From: Novosphingobium arvoryzae
GTDB lineage: Bacteria > Pseudomonadota > Alphaproteobacteria > Sphingomonadales > Sphingomonadaceae
NCBI RefSeq assembly: GCF_014652615.1
Contig: NZ_BMZD01000006.1
Coordinates: 124,001-188,000 of the forward strand
Length of the DNA: 64,000 nucleotides
Direction: 5' to 3'
Both the position numbers and the translations under genes were made by a program. The first letter of the stretch is position 1; every line of letters begins with the position of its first letter. This document shows positions 26,147-34,801 of this stretch, in pieces. Below the pieces are notes generated by a model. The model was not told the DNA's origin. It ran no database searches and saw only the letters and a list, made by a program, of their open reading frames with translations.

Positions 26147-26496
26147 GCCAGCAGTCTTTGCAGTTGGGGGCGAACTTTCAGAAACGCCAGATAGGCCCGC
26201 TCGAACAGAGCGGCGAACACGGGCAGCCGCGCCAGCAGGCCCAGCGGGCGCAGCAGCGGGATGGCCCGCCACATCGCGGCAAACGCCGCCGCCCCGCTCA
26301 GCATCACGCCGTTTTCCTGCGCATGGAACCGCGAGAGCAACACTGCCCGGTCAAGCGGGCACGAGGCGTCGCCCTTTGCCGCGTCGATGAACCGGATGCG
26401 CCCGGCCCGGTCCAGCCGCCGCATCAGCGCGATTTCGCGCTGGCACAGCGGGCAGGCGCCGTCATGCCAGACAGTCAGGGGTTCGGCCTCGGTCAT
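26143..26496 (-). CDS. DCC family thiol-disulfide oxidoreductase (DUF393)
   Basis: A 117-residue protein with the DCC-family motif HDGACPLCQREI at residues 11-22 (x-D-x-x-C-x-x-C), a thioredoxin-like CxxC active site. Hydrophobic C-terminal half. The stop overlaps the ABC1 kinase start, so the pair is co-translated. Physiological partner is unknown. Confidence 0.85.
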   Translation of the reverse strand: MTEAEPLTVWHDGACPLCQREIALMRRLDRAGRIRFIDAAKGDASCPLDRAVLLSRFHAQENGVMLSGAAAFAAMWRAIPLLRPLGLLARLPVFAALFERAYLAFLKVRPQLQRLLA

Positions 26497-26556
26497 GAAC
26501 TACCCCTAGGCCGCGCGCCCGCAGGCTGCGAGCCGCCTTTTGGACCATGTCCTGCT

Positions 26557-28353
26557 TCAACGCGCCGTGACCGGTTCCTCGAACATCAGCGACCGCACGT
26601 ATTTCGCGGGCGGAGAGCCGTACGACAGCACCGTATCGTGATAGCGCCGCAGGGTGAAATCCTTGCCCCAGCGGCGCTCCGCCTCGGCGCGCAGATCCTT
26701 GTGTTCCTCGTAGCCGGTGAAATAGCTGAGCAGCTGGACCGAGGTCAGGCTGGCGCGCACCCACTTGCCCGCCGCTTCGCGTTCCTGCTGGAACGCCCCG
26801 CGCATCATCAGGTCCATCGCCGCCTCGCGGCCCATCCCCTCGGTATGGATGCCGATGTCGAGCAGCGTGTTGGTGATCGAACGCAGCCGCATTTTCAGCA
26901 CTGTCAGCGCGAACAGCGGATCGCCGTTCAGATAGCCCGCGTCCTTCATCACCCCTTCGGCATAGACCGCCCAGCCTTCCACGAACGGCCCGGACCACAG
27001 GACCGCGCGCAGCGTGCTGGGGCTGCGGTTGGAATGATCGAGCTGGGTGTAATGCCCCGGCATCGCCTCGTGGATGCCCAGATCGTGGATCATGTAGTCG
27101 TTGTATTCGGACAGGTAGCTGGTTGCCTGCTCCTCGCTCCACTCCGCCGGAACGGGCGAGACGGCGTAGAAGTTCTGCAAGTGCCGCTCCAGCGGCCCCG
27201 GCGGATCGTTGTAGGCGACGGAGTTGCCTTGCTGGAACTTGGGCATGGTGATGACCCGCACCGGCCCGTCTGGCATCCGGATCAGGTTGTTCGCGCGGAC
27301 GAATTCGGTCGCTTCGGCCAGGGTTTCGCGAGCGCGCTGTTCCAGCTGGTCGCGCGGCGGACGCTTGGCATAGGACAGCGCCAGCGCCGCCTCGATCACC
27401 GCCTGCTGCTGCGCGGCGTTGGGCGCATCGGGCATTTCGAGCGTGCTGTTCCTGTCGGCCAGCGCCTTGCGCGACAGGGCGTACATTTCGGCGCGGGTCG
27501 CGGCAAAGGCGGCCTCGGCCCGCTGCTTCAGCTGGGGCCGGGTAATGTCGGACAGCAGCGCGAACTGCATCTTCTGGTCGTAGATCTGCGCGCCCAGCCG
27601 GAAATCGCCCTTGGCCTGCGGGACCAGCACCGTATCCAGCCAGACCTGCTGCTCTGCCACCGCCTGCTTGAGGTTCTTCAGCGCCGTGTCGAAGCGCGCC
27701 CGGTCGGCGGGCTTCAGCACCCCGGCCTGCGGGGCGAGCATCCCTTCGGCGATCTCCACGATCCCGCCGTTCTGGCTGGCGACGACTTCGGCGAACACCC
27801 TGGGCACGCGCGCGGGGACCAGCTGGCGGCGGCTTTCACGCAGGAACCGGGGCAGCGCCTCCATCCGCGCGGTCGCGGATTTCAGGCGGACGTCCCACGG
27901 GGCAAAGTCGCGCGCGGCTAGGCCATAAAGCGCCCCGGCGGCGATATCGTTGTAAACCTGCGCGTTCCACGCCCAGTCCTGCACCGTGTCCTGCATCCAC
28001 AGCCGATAGCGCAGCTCGTTCTCCAGCATGGCCGCATCGACCTGATTCTCGCGCGAGAGCTGCGCCCGGTCGATCCGGCCGAGGGCGCCGAGTAACTGCC
28101 GCCAAGCTGCGGCGCGGGCGGCGCGGCCCTTGGCGGTCACATCGGGCAGCAGGTGGTCGTGGCGGTGTTCGCCCAGCACCGTCGCCTCGACCGGGGACAG
28201 GCGCGTGGACAGGGTGATGAACAGGTCGGCGATGCCGGCGAACTGCGCGTCGGCGGTCTGCGGTTTGGCAACCTGCGCCGCCGGGGCGGCCAGGGCGGGG
28301 CTGGCCACCAGTGTGGCGGCGGCAAGGGCAAATGCGGTGCGAAGCGTGGTCAT
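26557..28353 (-). CDS. DUF885 family secreted metallopeptidase-like protein
   Basis: A 598-residue protein with signal peptide (ends ALAAPA, about residue 23) and the DUF885 fold. The zinc motif HEAMPGH lies near residues 427-433 and EGWAVYAE follows about 35 residues later, matching the HExxxGH ... E pattern of this family. Members include dipeptidase-like enzymes; substrate unknown. Full family length. A DMT exporter gene lies just upstream on the same strand. Confidence 0.88.
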   Translation of the reverse strand: MTTLRTAFALAAATLVASPALAAPAAQVAKPQTADAQFAGIADLFITLSTRLSPVEATVLGEHRHDHLLPDVTAKGRAARAAAWRQLLGALGRIDRAQLSRENQVDAAMLENELRYRLWMQDTVQDWAWNAQVYNDIAAGALYGLAARDFAPWDVRLKSATARMEALPRFLRESRRQLVPARVPRVFAEVVASQNGGIVEIAEGMLAPQAGVLKPADRARFDTALKNLKQAVAEQQVWLDTVLVPQAKGDFRLGAQIYDQKMQFALLSDITRPQLKQRAEAAFAATRAEMYALSRKALADRNSTLEMPDAPNAAQQQAVIEAALALSYAKRPPRDQLEQRARETLAEATEFVRANNLIRMPDGPVRVITMPKFQQGNSVAYNDPPGPLERHLQNFYAVSPVPAEWSEEQATSYLSEYNDYMIHDLGIHEAMPGHYTQLDHSNRSPSTLRAVLWSGPFVEGWAVYAEGVMKDAGYLNGDPLFALTVLKMRLRSITNTLLDIGIHTEGMGREAAMDLMMRGAFQQEREAAGKWVRASLTSVQLLSYFTGYEEHKDLRAEAERRWGKDFTLRRYHDTVLSYGSPPAKYVRSLMFEEPVTAR

Positions 28354-28374
28354 GCCGCGCAGGCTAGCGGGCGA

Positions 28375-29271
28375 TCACGCCGCCGTCGATGGTTTCCCGG
28401 ACCCGCGCACCAGAACGAGACCAGCGGCGACCAAGGCCATACCGATGGCGTCCAGCGGGCTCAGCACCTCGTCAAACCAAACCCAGCCGACCGCCACCGA
28501 GACCACCGGCTGGGTCAGCAGTGCCAGCCCCACCACCAGCGGCGAAAAGTGGCGCAGTGCAAACACCAGCAGCCCCTGCCCGATCAGCTGGCTGGTAATC
28601 GACAGCGCGACGACCGGCGTCCAGTCCGTCGGCCAGAACGGTTCGCCCAGCGCAAGCGCCACGCCGACCATCACCGGCAGGCCCGCCAGGCTCGACCAGA
28701 ACAGCAGGCTCCAACTGCCCAGCGTCTCGCGGCCCTTCTGCGCCAGCAGGATGTAGAAGGTGTAGAGGAACCCGGCGAGCAGACAGAGCAGATCGCCGAC
28801 CAGCGTGGTGTGATCGATTTCCAGGCTGCGCCCCAGCAGGATCGCGCTGCCCACAATCGCGGCGGCAAAGGCCAGCCATTCGTTCGCGCGCGGCGCGCGG
28901 CGCAGCACGAACAGGCCCCACGCGACGATCAGGATCGAGCCGGAATTGCCGAACAGGGTGGCGTTGCCCAGCCGCGTGAGCTCGATCCCCAGATGCCAGC
29001 TCGACAGGTCGAGCGCGAAGAAGATCCCGCCAGCCATGACCGCCAGCAAGACCCCGCGCGGCACGCCGCCCAGCCGCTGGCCGTTGGCGCGGGCCAGCAG
29101 CGCGAAGAACGGGATCGCCAGCGCCAGTCGCCAGAAACCGGCGGATACCGGCCCGGTATCGGCCAGCCGCACCCACAGCGGCCCCAGCGCCAGCGCCACG
29201 TTTCCGCCCAGCAATGCGGCAAAGTGCCACGCGTTCCAGCCCCGATCCGCGCCCGCGGTTGCATTCGTCAT
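28375..29271 (-). CDS. DMT superfamily transporter (EamA domains)
   Basis: Inner-membrane drug/metabolite exporter family protein, 298 residues with about ten hydrophobic segments arranged as two EamA repeats. The stop lies 21 bp before the DUF885 start, so the two may share a transcript; its start is 54 bp from the divergent old-yellow-enzyme gene. Substrate cannot be told. Confidence 0.88.
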   Translation of the reverse strand: MTNATAGADRGWNAWHFAALLGGNVALALGPLWVRLADTGPVSAGFWRLALAIPFFALLARANGQRLGGVPRGVLLAVMAGGIFFALDLSSWHLGIELTRLGNATLFGNSGSILIVAWGLFVLRRAPRANEWLAFAAAIVGSAILLGRSLEIDHTTLVGDLLCLLAGFLYTFYILLAQKGRETLGSWSLLFWSSLAGLPVMVGVALALGEPFWPTDWTPVVALSITSQLIGQGLLVFALRHFSPLVVGLALLTQPVVSVAVGWVWFDEVLSPLDAIGMALVAAGLVLVRGSGKPSTAA

Positions 29272-29325
29272 GCGGTTGCCTTAGCCGCACGATTAAATTC
29301 GCAAAACATATTTGGTGGAGGTTCC

Positions 29326-30420
29326 ATGCACGAAGCCCTGTTCCAGCCGGTCCAGCTGGGCGCAATTTCCGCTGCCAACCGCATCCTGATGGCCCCGCTG
29401 ACCCGCGGCCGCGCCGATGCGGATGCCGTGCCTAGCGCGCGGATGGCCGAATATTACCGCCAGCGGGCCTCTGCCGGGCTGATCATTTCCGAAGCGACCG
29501 CGATCAGCCGCGAAGGCTATGGCTGGCACGCCGCGCCGGGCATCTGGACCCCGGGCCAGACCGAAGCGTGGAAGCCGGTGACCGAAGCCGTGCACCAGGC
29601 CGGCGGGAAGATCGTGATGCAGCTGTGGCACATGGGCCGGATTGTCCATTCGGACTATCTGGACGGGCAGGCGCCGCTCTCCGCATCGGCCACCACCGCG
29701 CCCGATCATGCGCACACGCCCACGGGCCGCAAGCCGCACGTAGAGGCGCGCCCCGCGACCCTGGATGACATTGCCCGCACCCTCGACGATTACGCCGCCG
29801 CCGCCCGCAACGCCAAGGCCGCCGGGTTCGACGGGGTGCAGCTCCACGGCGCGAACGGATACTTCATCGACCAGTTCCTGCGCCTGTCGACCAACCACCG
29901 CGATGACGACTACGGCGGCAGCCCGGAAAACCGCACCCGCCTGCTGCGGCAGGTGCTGGAGCGGCTGGTCGCTGTCTGGGGCGCGGACCGGGTATCGGTG
30001 CGCCTTTCCCCCAATGGCGATTCACAAGGCTGCGACGATCCCGATCCCGCCGCGATCTTCAGCGAGGCGGCGCGGGTCTGCCAGACGCTCCAGCTGGGCT
30101 TTGTCGAGCTGCGCCAGCCGGGGCCGGAGGGCACCTTCGGCCGAACCGACGTGCCCAAGCAGGATGCGCTGATCCGCTCGATCTACACCGGGCCGCTGGT
30201 GCTCAACAGCGATTACACCGCCGCCGAGGCTGACGCCGACGTGTCGTCCGGCCGCTGCGACGCGGTCAGCTTTGGCCGTCCGTTCATTTCCAACCCGGAC
30301 CTGCCCGCACGCATCCGCGCCGGCGCGGAATGGGCGCCCAATGTTAACGTCCCGCAAAGCTGGTATCTGCCAGGAGAGGCGGGTTATATCGACTACCCCG
30401 CGATGGACGCGGCGGGCTGA
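29326..30420 (+). CDS. Old yellow enzyme family alkene reductase
   Basis: FMN-dependent NAD(P)H oxidoreductase (364 residues) of the OYE/NemA type, reducing activated C=C bonds or nitro compounds. Signatures: APLTRGRA near residue 23, MQLWHMGRI near residue 100, HGANGYFIDQFL (FMN and substrate contact His/Asn) near residue 180, and FGRPFISNPDL near the C-terminus. GGTGGAG precedes the ATG. The CoA-ester lyase gene begins 17 bp later, so the two are likely cotranscribed. Confidence 0.93.
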   Translation: MHEALFQPVQLGAISAANRILMAPLTRGRADADAVPSARMAEYYRQRASAGLIISEATAISREGYGWHAAPGIWTPGQTEAWKPVTEAVHQAGGKIVMQLWHMGRIVHSDYLDGQAPLSASATTAPDHAHTPTGRKPHVEARPATLDDIARTLDDYAAAARNAKAAGFDGVQLHGANGYFIDQFLRLSTNHRDDDYGGSPENRTRLLRQVLERLVAVWGADRVSVRLSPNGDSQGCDDPDPAAIFSEAARVCQTLQLGFVELRQPGPEGTFGRTDVPKQDALIRSIYTGPLVLNSDYTAAEADADVSSGRCDAVSFGRPFISNPDLPARIRAGAEWAPNVNVPQSWYLPGEAGYIDYPAMDAAG

Positions 30421-30437
30421 GCGGAGTGCAAGGCAAG

Positions 30438-31319
30438 ATGGCATACCGGTCATGGCTGTTCGTCCCCGGCGACAGCGCCAAGAAGCTGGACAAGGCGGCT
30501 GGCACGGCCGCCGATGTCATCATTGTCGACCTGGAAGATTCGGTCACGCCGGACAACAAGCAGCGCGCCCGCGAACAGGCGGTGGAATGGCTGAATGCCC
30601 ACCGCCGCCAGGTGACCGAGCGGCGGCTGGGGCGCTGGGTGCGGATCAACCCGCTGGACAGCCGGATGTGGCGCGACGATCTGGTGGCGGTTATGGCCGG
30701 GGCGCCCGAAGGGATCATGCTGCCCAAGTCCGCCGGGCCGGAATCGGTCCAGCACCTCGCCGCCGAACTCTATGAACTGGAACAGCGCAACGGCGTGCCG
30801 ACCGGCAGCACCAAAGTGCTGGCGCTGGTCAGCGAAACGGCAGCGGCGGCGATTTCCATCCCGGCCTATGCCACCGCATCGCTGCCGCGCCTCGCCGGGT
30901 TGACCTGGGGCGCGGAGGACCTGTCCGCCGCGATCGGCGCCACCCGCAAGCGCGACAAGACCGGCAACTGGACCGACACGTTCCGGTTCGCCCGCACCCA
31001 GACCCTGCTGACCGCACATGCGCGCGGGGCGATGGCGATCGACACGCTCCACGCCGACTTTGCTGATGCCAAGGGGCTGCAGCGCGCAGCGGAAGAATCG
31101 CGCGCGGACGGCTTTACCGGGATGCTGGCGATCCATCCCGCGCAGTGCGAAATCATCAACGCCGCGTTCACGCCATCGGACGAGGAACTGGCCGAGGCCC
31201 GCGCGATTGTGGAGGCATTTGCCGCCAATCCGTCCGTCGGCGCGCTCCAGATCGACCGCCGGATGATCGACCGGCCGCACCTCAAACTGGCGCAGCGCCT
31301 GCTGGGGATTAGGGAGTAG
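30438..31319 (+). CDS. HpcH/HpaI (CitE-like) CoA-ester lyase
   Basis: A 293-residue TIM-barrel lyase of the citrate lyase beta/malyl-CoA lyase family. Seen: RSWLFVPGD at the N-terminus, DVIIVDLEDSV with the acidic metal ligands, GIMLPKSAG, WGAEDLSA and IHPAQCEIIN. The family cleaves or hydrolyses 3-hydroxyacyl-CoA thioesters such as citramalyl- or malyl-CoA. Stand-alone, without citrate lyase alpha or gamma genes, so not a citrate lyase subunit. ATG 30438 preferred over GTG 30426. Its last 11 bp overlap the convergent lipoprotein gene. Confidence 0.88.
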   Translation: MAYRSWLFVPGDSAKKLDKAAGTAADVIIVDLEDSVTPDNKQRAREQAVEWLNAHRRQVTERRLGRWVRINPLDSRMWRDDLVAVMAGAPEGIMLPKSAGPESVQHLAAELYELEQRNGVPTGSTKVLALVSETAAAAISIPAYATASLPRLAGLTWGAEDLSAAIGATRKRDKTGNWTDTFRFARTQTLLTAHARGAMAIDTLHADFADAKGLQRAAEESRADGFTGMLAIHPAQCEIINAAFTPSDEELAEARAIVEAFAANPSVGALQIDRRMIDRPHLKLAQRLLGIRE

Positions 31320-31593
31320 GCGCGCTTTCGCCGGCTGCGGCAGGCGCTTCATCCGCCACGGCAGCGGCTTCCTCTGGCGCTTCGCTGGCGGCGGCCTTGG
31401 CCTTGTCCCCGCCCTCTGCCCTGGGCGCGAGCGGGGCTTGCGAGCGGACGGAATCGAGCGGAATCATCGCGTCGCTGGCCGAACCGGGCAGAATCTCGCC
31501 CGCAGCAGTACCGGCGCCTTCGTCCTTCTTTGACTGGTTGCAGCCCGTCAACGCGGTCAGCACCAGCAGCGCGGTAATCGTGGCAATGCGCAT
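31309..31593 (-). CDS. Small hypothetical lipoprotein with Ala/Glu-rich tail
   Basis: A 94-residue protein with a signal sequence and lipobox LTGC (Cys about residue 18), then a hydrophilic tail rich in Ala, Glu and Pro. No domain recognised. AGGAG lies 11 bp before the ATG; an upstream GTG at 31605 is too close to it. It begins 9 bp after the lipB stop, so it is probably cotranscribed with lipB. Confidence 0.7.
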   Translation of the reverse strand: MRIATITALLVLTALTGCNQSKKDEGAGTAAGEILPGSASDAMIPLDSVRSQAPLAPRAEGGDKAKAAASEAPEEAAAVADEAPAAAGESAPTP

Positions 31594-31601
31594 GGGTCCG
31601 C

Positions 31602-32279
31602 TCACTCCTGCCCGCAGGGCTTGTCCAGCGCGGCCAGAAATTCCGGTGCGCGCGCCAGCAATGCCCGATCCCAGGTATCGAAATCAACCGCGACGCCCAG
31701 CTTTTGCAGGCTGGTGACGCCAAACTCCTCGATCCCGCAGGGGACGATCCCGCTGAAGTGCGACAGATCGGGCGCCAGGTTTACAGAAAAGCCGTGCATC
31801 GTCACCCAGCGGCGGATGCGCACGCCGATGGCGCCGATCTTCGCCTCGCGCCCGTCGGTATCGCGGCACCAGATGCCGATCCTGCCTTCGCTGCGCCAGC
31901 TTTCGACACCGAAATCGCCCAGCGTGGCGATCACCCAGCCTTCCAGCGCATGGACGAACCCGCGCACGTCGCGCGCGCGCCGCTTCAAATCCAGCAGGAC
32001 ATAGCCGACCCGCTGGCCTGGGCCGTGATAGGTATAGCGCCCGCCGCGTCCGGCCTCCACCACTTCAAAGCGGGGGTCCAGCAGTTCGGCCACTGCCGCG
32101 CTGGTCCCGGCGGTATAGACGGGCGGATGTTCCAGCAGCCAGACCAGTTCACGCGCCTCGCCCGCGGCAATCGCGGCGTTGCGCGCGGTCATTTCATCCA
32201 GCGCGGCGCGATAGGGAACGGGCGCGTCATCGCGCCGCCATTCGATCGATTCGGGAAGGCTATCGGGCAACTTGTCCAT
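31602..32279 (-). CDS. lipB: Octanoyltransferase LipB
   Basis: Transfers octanoyl from acyl carrier protein to lipoyl domains, first step of protein lipoylation, cytoplasmic. 225 residues. Visible signatures: [12 protein letters not shown], the catalytic lysine in [10 protein letters not shown], and the catalytic cysteine in [15 protein letters not shown]. Start placed at 32279 (MDKLPDS); the open frame upstream overlaps the divergent membrane-protein gene. Confidence 0.95.
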   Translation of the reverse strand: MDKLPDSLPESIEWRRDDAPVPYRAALDEMTARNAAIAAGEARELVWLLEHPPVYTAGTSAAVAELLDPRFEVVEAGRGGRYTYHGPGQRVGYVLLDLKRRARDVRGFVHALEGWVIATLGDFGVESWRSEGRIGIWCRDTDGREAKIGAIGVRIRRWVTMHGFSVNLAPDLSHFSGIVPCGIEEFGVTSLQKLGVAVDFDTWDRALLARAPEFLAALDKPCGQE

Positions 32280-32343
32280 CACGCGCGTTGCGTGGCGGCA
32301 ATTGCTGTGGTTATCAAGTGACTTCAACGGGAAGAGGTGCGCA

Positions 32344-33159
32344 ATGCGGTTTGACAGCAATCTGGCATGGAAGGACGCGGCCAGCGCCGTTTCGGCCAAT
32401 CGCGATGTCCTGCTGGCGCTGGCGGGGGTGTTCTTCGTCCTGCCCAGCTTTGCCTTTGCACTGCTCTATCCCCAGCCGGAACCGCCCGCCGGCGCCGCGC
32501 CGGAACAACTGTTCGAACTGATGGGGGCGTTCTATCGCCAGGCCTGGCCGGTCCTGCTGGCCATCGCCGCCGTGCAGATGGTGGGCACCCTGGCGATGCT
32601 GACCCTGTTCACCGATCGTAGCCGCCCGACTGTGGGGCAGGCGCTGGCACAGGGCCTGAACGGATTGGTCCCCGTCATCGCAGCACAATTGCTGCTGGGC
32701 ATGGGACTGGGTCTGGTCGCGCTGATTCCGCTGGTCGCCGCCGGGGCCACGGGCATTCCCGCCGCCGTCGCGCTGGTGATCGTGCTGGCCGGGGCAGTAA
32801 TGCTGTGGGCCTATATCCGCTCGGCGCTGGTCAGCCCGGCCGTGGTGGTGGACGGGATCCGCAATCCGGTGGCCGCCCTGCGCCGCAGCTTCGCCTTGAC
32901 CCGGGGCAACGCCGGGCGGATCGCGCTGTTCTTCCTGCTGCTGGTGGTCGCCTTCGTGATCGTCGTGGGGGTGATTTCAGCCTTGCTGGGAATGCTGTTT
33001 GAAGTGGTGATCGGCGGGGAAACCGCCACGGCGCTGACCGCGCTGGTATCCAGCGCGGGCGAAGCGGTGATGGCTGTCTATTTCGTGGCGGTGGTCGCCG
33101 CGACGCATCGCCAGCTGGCGGGGCCATCGGCAGACGCAACGGCAGCCCGCTTCGAATAG
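32344..33159 (+). CDS. Hypothetical multi-span membrane protein, copy 1
   Basis: A 271-residue inner-membrane protein with about six hydrophobic segments. It resembles the membrane domain found with glycerophosphodiester phosphodiesterases but has no catalytic domain. Features shared with the next gene: [23 protein letters not shown]-type segment after the fourth helix and an AATHRQLAG end. Function unknown. Divergent from lipB with 64 bp between starts. Confidence 0.75.
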   Translation: MRFDSNLAWKDAASAVSANRDVLLALAGVFFVLPSFAFALLYPQPEPPAGAAPEQLFELMGAFYRQAWPVLLAIAAVQMVGTLAMLTLFTDRSRPTVGQALAQGLNGLVPVIAAQLLLGMGLGLVALIPLVAAGATGIPAAVALVIVLAGAVMLWAYIRSALVSPAVVVDGIRNPVAALRRSFALTRGNAGRIALFFLLLVVAFVIVVGVISALLGMLFEVVIGGETATALTALVSSAGEAVMAVYFVAVVAATHRQLAGPSADATAARFE

Positions 33160-33190
33160 CGCAGCGGGGGCAAAACGGGGGGGAAACGAT

Positions 33191-34036
33191 ATGCGCTTCA
33201 GTGGCAGCCGGGCCTTGTCGGAGGCTCTACAGATCATGCTGGCCCGGATTGGCCCGCTGATCGCGGTGACGATCATCGGCTATGTCGCGATCTTCGCGCT
33301 CAGCGGCGGAGTGCTGGCCAGCATGTTGCCCGCCATGCTCGGCAGCGCGCAGGAGGGCACGGCGCAAACGCCCGACGCCCTGTTCGCACAGTTCGGCGGC
33401 GGGATATTCCTGCTCTACATCGTGATCTACGCGGTCAGCTTTGCCCAGCAGGCGGCCTCTTGCCGGCTCTGTTCCGACCGGCACGAAGCCTCGATCGGCG
33501 GGGCAATCAGCGCCGGGATCAAGTGCGTGCCGACCCTGTTCGGGGTGGCGATCCTGCTGCTCATTGCCCTGCTCGCGCTGGCGCTGGTGGCCAGCCTGGG
33601 CATGGCCGGGATCGTGGCCGGAACCGAATCGGCGGGGCTGAGCTTTGTGCTGGCGCTGCTCATGCTGGCGGGTTTCATCTATGTCTTCGTGCGCCTGTCG
33701 ATGATCCTGCCGGTGGTGGCCATCGACGATGTCCGCAACCCCATCACCGCCATCGGCAATGCCTGGCGGATGACCGGCGGCAACGTGCTGCGGCTGGTGC
33801 TGGTATACCTGCTGGTCCTGGTGGTCATGGGGGTGCTGTTCATGGTGCTGAGCGCGCTGACGCTGGGTTCGTTCAACCCCGGCGCGGCCCCGTCGCTGGG
33901 CAACATGGTCGGCTTTGGCGTGCTGATGCTGGTCTATGGCCTGACCGTGGGGCTTTATTTCCTGGCGCTGGTCGCCGCGATCCATCGCCAGCTGGCCGAC
34001 ACTTCGGTCAGCGCGGTGGAAGAGACCTTTGCCTGA
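33191..34036 (+). CDS. Hypothetical multi-span membrane protein, copy 2
   Basis: A 281-residue membrane protein paralogous to the product of 32344-33159: the same placement of DDVRNPITAIGNAWRMTGGN after a long helix and a matching AAIHRQLAD end. About six hydrophobic segments. The 31-bp gap indicates an operon of two related proteins, possibly a heteromer (inference). Followed by a hairpin. Confidence 0.75.
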   Translation: MRFSGSRALSEALQIMLARIGPLIAVTIIGYVAIFALSGGVLASMLPAMLGSAQEGTAQTPDALFAQFGGGIFLLYIVIYAVSFAQQAASCRLCSDRHEASIGGAISAGIKCVPTLFGVAILLLIALLALALVASLGMAGIVAGTESAGLSFVLALLMLAGFIYVFVRLSMILPVVAIDDVRNPITAIGNAWRMTGGNVLRLVLVYLLVLVVMGVLFMVLSALTLGSFNPGAAPSLGNMVGFGVLMLVYGLTVGLYFLALVAAIHRQLADTSVSAVEETFA

Positions 34037-34049
34037 CCTGCCCGGCAGT

Positions 34050-34074
34050 CCGGGGTGGCCGGTGGCCGCCCCGG
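34050..34074. terminator. Hairpin between convergent genes
   Basis: Eleven-base-pair stem (34050-34060 with 34064-34074, one G-T pair) and a three-base loop, in the 39 bp between the membrane-protein stop and the PmtA-like stop. No clear T run on either side, so bidirectional termination is likely but not certain. Confidence 0.5.
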
Positions 34075-34075
34075 T

Positions 34076-34702
34076 TCAGTCCTTCCAGCCCCAGTAGAGC
34101 TTGCACGGCAGCACATTGAGCGGTTCGAAGCCGGCATCGATGTGGGTAAAATGCCGCGCCATGTAATCGCGCGCGGCAGCCGTGAACTGATAGACCAGAA
34201 ACGCGCCGCCCGGCCGCAGCACCTTGTGGGTCGCCGCCGCGATCGCTTCACCCACGCCGTCCGGCAGCGTGGAAAACGGCAGGCCCGACAGCACGTAATC
34301 GGCATGGTCGTGCCCGTGGGCGCGGATGATTTCCTCGACATCGGCCGCCGACCCCAGCACCGGGATGAAGCGGCTATCGGTGATCGTCGCCTTCAGATAG
34401 TCGATATAGAGCGGGTTCGTATCGATCACGATCAACTGCCCGTCGCGCGGCAGGCGTTCCAGCACCGGGCGACAGAATGTGCCGACGCCGGGACCGTATT
34501 CAACGAACAGCTTGCACTCGTTCCACTTCACCGGGGCCAGCATCTTGGCAATGGTGAAACGGGATGACGGGATGATCGATCCGACCATCACCGGCTCCTT
34601 CAGAAAGCCTTCCAGGAAGACCCCCCAGGGGCCGGCCATCCGCTTGATTCGGCGCGCAAACCGCTGTGGCCAGGCCTCTTGGGCAAGCTCGGTCGTGGTC
34701 AT
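34076..34702 (-). CDS. PmtA-like phospholipid N-methyltransferase
   Basis: SAM-dependent class I methyltransferase, 208 residues. The glycine-rich SAM motif is VEYGPGVGTF (near residue 68). The GSIIPSSRF segment before it and LSGLPFSTL after it match bacterial phosphatidylethanolamine N-methyltransferases of the Rhodobacter/Agrobacterium PmtA type, which make phosphatidylcholine precursors. The related KsgA/rRNA group is less likely. Divergent from an MFS gene. Confidence 0.8.
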   Translation of the reverse strand: MTTTELAQEAWPQRFARRIKRMAGPWGVFLEGFLKEPVMVGSIIPSSRFTIAKMLAPVKWNECKLFVEYGPGVGTFCRPVLERLPRDGQLIVIDTNPLYIDYLKATITDSRFIPVLGSAADVEEIIRAHGHDHADYVLSGLPFSTLPDGVGEAIAAATHKVLRPGGAFLVYQFTAAARDYMARHFTHIDAGFEPLNVLPCKLYWGWKD

Positions 34703-34801
34703 GCTGGATCGCTGGTCCCGTAATGGAAACTGTCAGCCCGGTCGTTTGCAAATTTGACCAGCCATTGCAAGGCGCATCGGACCGGACTAGCCACAGCAAC
34801 G

